From Thermoplasmata archaeon (GTDB taxonomy: Archaea > Thermoplasmatota > Thermoplasmata > Lutacidiplasmatales > UBA184), in contig JASHWY010000190.1 in assembly GCA_030043835.1 (NCBI GenBank), forward strand, positions 1 through 8,022: DNA of 8,022 nt, in the 5' to 3' direction. Under the pieces are notes generated by a model. The model ran no database searches, was not told the origin of the DNA, and saw only the letters and a program-made list of their open reading frames with translations. Position numbers and translations under genes: made by a program. Below, piece after piece: positions 6,297 through 8,022 of the stretch; the stretch's first letter is position 1, and each line of letters starts with the position of its first letter.

Positions 6297-7238
6297 GTGC
6301 CCCGCAAGGTTGAGGACATCCGGGTCGACGACGCCCCGTCGCTCGACACGCTCGTCCGCCGCATGGGCGCCGGGGGCGGCTTCAGCGCGAAGGGGTTCGC
6401 CGACGGTGTCGACCTGCTCGTCCGGATCCTGGCGGACCGCGAGATGACGACGTTCCTCTCGTTCCCGGCCGATCTCGTCGCGACGGGAACCCGGGGCGTC
6501 CTCGCGACGCTCGTCCGTGAGGGGTTCGTCGACGTGGTGATCACGACCTGCGGGACCCTCGACCACGACCTCGCCCGGGCGTTCGAGGCGTACTACCACG
6601 GCTCCTGGGACCTTAACGACGAGGACCTCCATCGGAAGCACCTCCACCGGCTCGGCAACGTCGTGGTCCCCGAAACCCACTACGGGGCGCTCATCGAGCG
6701 CAAGATGCACGCGATTCTGAAGCGGCTCTGGGCGCACGGCACTCGAGCCCTCACGACCCGGGACCTCGCGTGGGCGATCGGCGAGTCGATCCCTCGGACG
6801 GCTCGGTCGAGCATTTTGAGAGCAGCGTTCGACCGGAAAGTGCCAGTGATCGTACCGGGGATCACGGACGGAGCGGTAGGATCCCAGCTCTGGCTCTTCG
6901 GGCAGGACCACAAAGGGCTCTCGCTCGACCTATTCTCCGACGAGCAGGCGCTCTCCGACCTCGTCTTCGCCGCGAAGCGGTCGGGCGCGATCGTGCTCGG
7001 TGGCGGGATCTCCAAGCACCACACGATCTGGTGGAACCAGTTCCGCGACGGTCTCGACGCAGCGCTCTACCTCACCACCGCCGTCGAGTGGGACGGCAGC
7101 CTCTCGGGAGCGAGGACGCGGGAGGCGATCTCCTGGGGGAAGCTCAAGGCGACCGCGCGGCACGTGACCGTCGAGGGAGACGTGACGGTCCTTTTGCCGC
7201 TCATGGTCGGGGCCGCGCTCGAGCGACTCCGATCGTAG
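6297..7238 (+). CDS. dys: Deoxyhypusine synthase
   Basis: NAD-dependent enzyme that transfers the aminobutyl group of spermidine (or a related polyamine) to a lysine of aIF5A, the first step of hypusine formation; cytoplasmic, 313 aa from GTG 6297. Family blocks in order: FLSFPADLVATGTRGVLATL (53-72), TTCGTLDHDLARAFEAYY (83-100), a DHKGLSLDLFSDEQ block (204-217), GGGISKHH (235-242), EWDGSLSGARTREAISWGK (264-282). K282 corresponds to the lysine that forms the covalent imine intermediate (K329 in the human enzyme), with E276 and W280 matching human E323 and W327. The frame is also open from ATG 6240, but that start would overlap the protease by 35 nt and add a 19-residue Arg-rich tail; GTG 6297 gives the usual N-terminus and correct spacing from a TATA-like box. 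The aIF5A gene is not in the window. Some archaea may use agmatine in this pathway; the sequence does not settle this. Confidence 0.94.
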   Translation: MPRKVEDIRVDDAPSLDTLVRRMGAGGGFSAKGFADGVDLLVRILADREMTTFLSFPADLVATGTRGVLATLVREGFVDVVITTCGTLDHDLARAFEAYYHGSWDLNDEDLHRKHLHRLGNVVVPETHYGALIERKMHAILKRLWAHGTRALTTRDLAWAIGESIPRTARSSILRAAFDRKVPVIVPGITDGAVGSQLWLFGQDHKGLSLDLFSDEQALSDLVFAAKRSGAIVLGGGISKHHTIWWNQFRDGLDAALYLTTAVEWDGSLSGARTREAISWGKLKATARHVTVEGDVTVLLPLMVGAALERLRS

Positions 7239-7258
7239 ACGGTCGCCGCCCCCGAGAC

Positions 7259-7264
7259 CTTATC
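7259..7264 (+). promoter_or_regulatory. TATA-like box (CTTATC) for tRNA-Lys
   Basis: GACCTTATCTTCC in the 58-nt gap after deoxyhypusine synthase is centred about 35 nt before the mature tRNA 5' end. This leaves room for a short 5' leader to be removed by RNase P. It is identical in its CTTATC core to the aIF2-beta promoter candidate at 4649-4654. Confidence 0.5.
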
Positions 7265-7296
7265 TTCCGCGGTCCGGGTGAGCCGACCCGTCCCGT

Positions 7297-7370
7297 GGGC
7301 CCGTAGCTCAGTCCGGTAGAGCAGGCGGCTCTTAACCGCAAGATCGGGGGTTCGAATCCCCTCGGGCCCG
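7297..7370 (+). tRNA. tRNA-Lys (anticodon CTT)
   Basis: A full cloverleaf folds by eye over 74 nt. The acceptor stem GGGCCCG (7297-7303) pairs perfectly with CGGGCCC (7363-7369), followed by discriminator G 7370. The D stem is GCTC/GAGC with loop AGTCCGGTA. The anticodon stem-loop is GGCGG-CTCTTAA-CCGCA, with CTT at 7331-7333 reading AAG. The variable loop is AGATC. The T arm is GGGGG-TTCGAAT-CCCCT with one G-U pair. The 3' CCA is not encoded (CCG follows), so CCA must be added by the nucleotidyltransferase. No intron is visible. The outermost anticodon-stem pair (27-43) is a G-A mismatch. Confidence 0.95.
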
Positions 7371-7441
7371 CCGTCCCCGGGTTGGTAGAGACCCTGACCT
7401 TGCGGTTGAGACGTCACCCCTTGAGCCCGCCCGCCCTGGCT

Positions 7442-7456
7442 CGAGGGAGACCCTCG
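7442..7456 (+). other. Hairpin 1, 6-bp stem with a 3-nt loop
   Basis: CGAGGG (7442-7447), loop AGA, CCCTCG (7451-7456) make a perfect stem. It shares its last two bases with the next hairpin, so the two would compete or stack. Its role is unknown; no T-run follows. Confidence 0.4.
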
Positions 7457-7471
7457 GCGCGCGTAGCGCCG
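7455..7471 (+). other. Hairpin 2, 6-bp stem with a 5-nt loop
   Basis: CGGCGC (7455-7460), loop GCGTA, GCGCCG (7466-7471) make a perfect all-GC stem immediately 3' of hairpin 1. Short GC-only palindromes arise easily at this base composition, so the weight is modest. Confidence 0.35.
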
Positions 7472-7519
7472 CATCCTCGACGAGGTGCATTAGGTCGGGT
7501 ATACGTCTTCAATTTGGGT

Positions 7520-7540
7520 GGTCGCGTACTGCCCGCGACC
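7520..7540 (+). other. Hairpin 3, 7-bp stem with a 7-nt loop
   Basis: GGTCGCG (7520-7526), loop TACTGCC, CGCGACC (7534-7540) make a perfect stem just downstream of the AT-richer patch and about 20 nt after GGTATACG. It would lie near the 5' end of a hemH leader if that TATA-like site is used. The strongest of the three hairpins. Confidence 0.45.
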
Positions 7541-7595
7541 GATCCGGCGCGGGCACACGACCTCGTGAAGTGCTTGCACGCCGCCGGGCAGAGTC

Positions 7596-7599
7596 GGAG
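7596..7599 (+). promoter_or_regulatory. Shine-Dalgarno-like GGAG for hemH
   Basis: GGAG is followed by 6 nt (AAGGCG) and then ATG 7606. This favours the ATG over the in-frame GTG 7570 and implies a transcript with a leader, unlike the aIF2-beta and deoxyhypusine synthase genes. Confidence 0.5.
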
Positions 7600-7605
7600 A
7601 AGGCG

Positions 7606-8022
7606 ATGAGCGGGCCGAACCAAACCTATGCCGGCACGGTCGGGGTCCTCCTCACCGCGCTCGGCGGTCCGAGCAATCTCGACGAGGTCGCACCGTTCCT
7701 ATCAGAGGTCCGCGGGGGTCGCCCAACGCCAGCGGCGCTCGTGGATGAGTTCCGCGGACGGTACGCAAGGATCGGGGGAAAATCCCCGTTGCTCGACCTC
7801 TCGACGGCTCAGGCTCGGGCGCTCGAGGACCGCCTCAACCAGGGGCCGGGCCGCTATCGATGCTATGTCGGGATGCGCCACTGGAAGCCGTTCGTCCGGG
7901 ACGTCCTGGCCGACATGCAACGCGCAAGCCTCGGACGGGTTGTCGTGCTCCCCTTGACTCCCTATCACTCCGAACGGACGGTCGGCCTCTACCTTCGGGC
8001 TGTCGAGGAGGCGCGGAGGGAG
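7606..8022 (+). CDS. hemH: Ferrochelatase (HemH), 5' part, cut by the window edge
   Basis: The first 139 residues of a ferrochelatase, which inserts Fe(II) into protoporphyrin IX (or coproporphyrin III in the alternative branch) in heme synthesis. The frame is open to the right edge with no stop. Family signatures are GVLLTALGGPSNLDEVAPFL near the N-terminus, RYARIGGKSPLLDLSTAQA (around 52-70), YVGMRHWKPFVRDVLADM (around 87-104) and VVVLPLTPYHSERTVGLY (around 111-128). A typical enzyme is about 310-350 aa, so roughly 60% is missing, including the region of the catalytic His. The porphyrin type therefore cannot be decided here. The ATG start is supported by GGAG 7 nt upstream; GTG 7570 is an alternative. 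It is separated from the translation genes by the tRNA and a non-coding gap, so it is probably a separate transcript. Confidence 0.93.
   Translation, partial: MSGPNQTYAGTVGVLLTALGGPSNLDEVAPFLSEVRGGRPTPAALVDEFRGRYARIGGKSPLLDLSTAQARALEDRLNQGPGRYRCYVGMRHWKPFVRDVLADMQRASLGRVVVLPLTPYHSERTVGLYLRAVEEARRE

Larger units (their letters stand above)
7373..7605 (+). other. Non-coding gap between tRNA-Lys and hemH
   Basis: About 235 nt with no convincing gene. It holds three perfect short hairpins (listed separately), a TATA-like GGTATACG at 7499-7506, and an AT-richer patch (CTTCAATTTGGG, 7507-7518) that stands out from its surroundings. There is no T-run that would mark an archaeal terminator directly after the tRNA. 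It probably carries the hemH promoter and 5' leader, and possibly an unrecognised small RNA. Confidence 0.5.

Noticed and set aside
7067..7474. 135-aa open frame on the - strand containing EGIRTPDLAVKSRLLYRTE
   Set aside because: This peptide is the reverse-strand translation of the tRNA-Lys gene. Peptides of this EGIRTPDL type are a well-known annotation artefact from antisense tRNA. The rest overlaps the end of deoxyhypusine synthase.
7297..7605. tRNA-Lys 3' end as an integration (att) site
   Set aside because: No second copy of the tRNA 3' end was seen downstream in the window, and there is no integrase or mobile gene.
7382..7609. 75-aa + strand frame in the gap after tRNA-Lys
   Set aside because: Arg/Pro/Ala-rich with no recognisable motif, no ribosome-binding site at its start, and overlap with hairpins and the hemH start. 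It looks like chance.
1..8022. CRISPR arrays, insertion sequences, toxin-antitoxin or phage genes
   Set aside because: I saw no regularly spaced repeats, terminal inverted repeats, transposase or phage-type proteins. The window is almost fully covered by recognisable housekeeping genes.

Overview
The window reads as a gene-dense, high-GC stretch of an archaeal chromosome with every supported gene on the + strand. The archaeal assignment rests on translation initiation factor aIF2-beta (with a C-terminal TRAM domain), deoxyhypusine synthase, a presenilin-type A22 intramembrane protease, and CTTATC/CTATAA TATA-like boxes placed about 25-35 nt upstream of start codons or a tRNA. A high-GC member of Thermoplasmatota or a related euryarchaeal lineage is my best guess. 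That lineage call is inference and was not tested by phylogeny.

Layout. Bases 3-308 hold the 3' end of a hydrophobic membrane protein of unknown function. Its stop overlaps the probable CTG start of valS (305-2989), a valyl-tRNA synthetase whose motifs and C-terminal coiled coil look bacterial. valS overlaps by ATGA an aldo/keto reductase (2986-3987), which in turn overlaps by 8 nt a SerB-like HAD phosphatase (3980-4633). These four look like one translationally coupled operon. A 48-nt gap then carries a TATA-like box and starts a second unit: aIF2-beta/TRAM (4682-5299), the presenilin-like protease (5306-6274) and deoxyhypusine synthase (6297-7238). The deoxyhypusine synthase seems to have its own promoter embedded in the protease stop codon. 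Next come tRNA-Lys(CTT) (7297-7370) with its own promoter, a 235-nt non-coding gap with three perfect hairpins, and the 5' part of a ferrochelatase gene (7606 to the window end).

Functionally most of the window serves translation: tRNA charging (ValRS), initiator tRNA delivery (aIF2-beta), aIF5A hypusination (deoxyhypusine synthase; aIF5A itself is not here) and a tRNA. The AKR, HAD phosphatase and ferrochelatase are metabolic, and the protease works in the membrane. I found no CRISPR array, insertion sequence, integrase or phage gene. This is mainly a core-gene region, and I do not see a wholly new multi-gene system. The points most worth a second look are the bacterial-looking ValRS with altered signature motifs and a probable CTG start, the promoter embedded in a stop codon, the protease set between translation genes, and the hairpin-rich gap after the tRNA.
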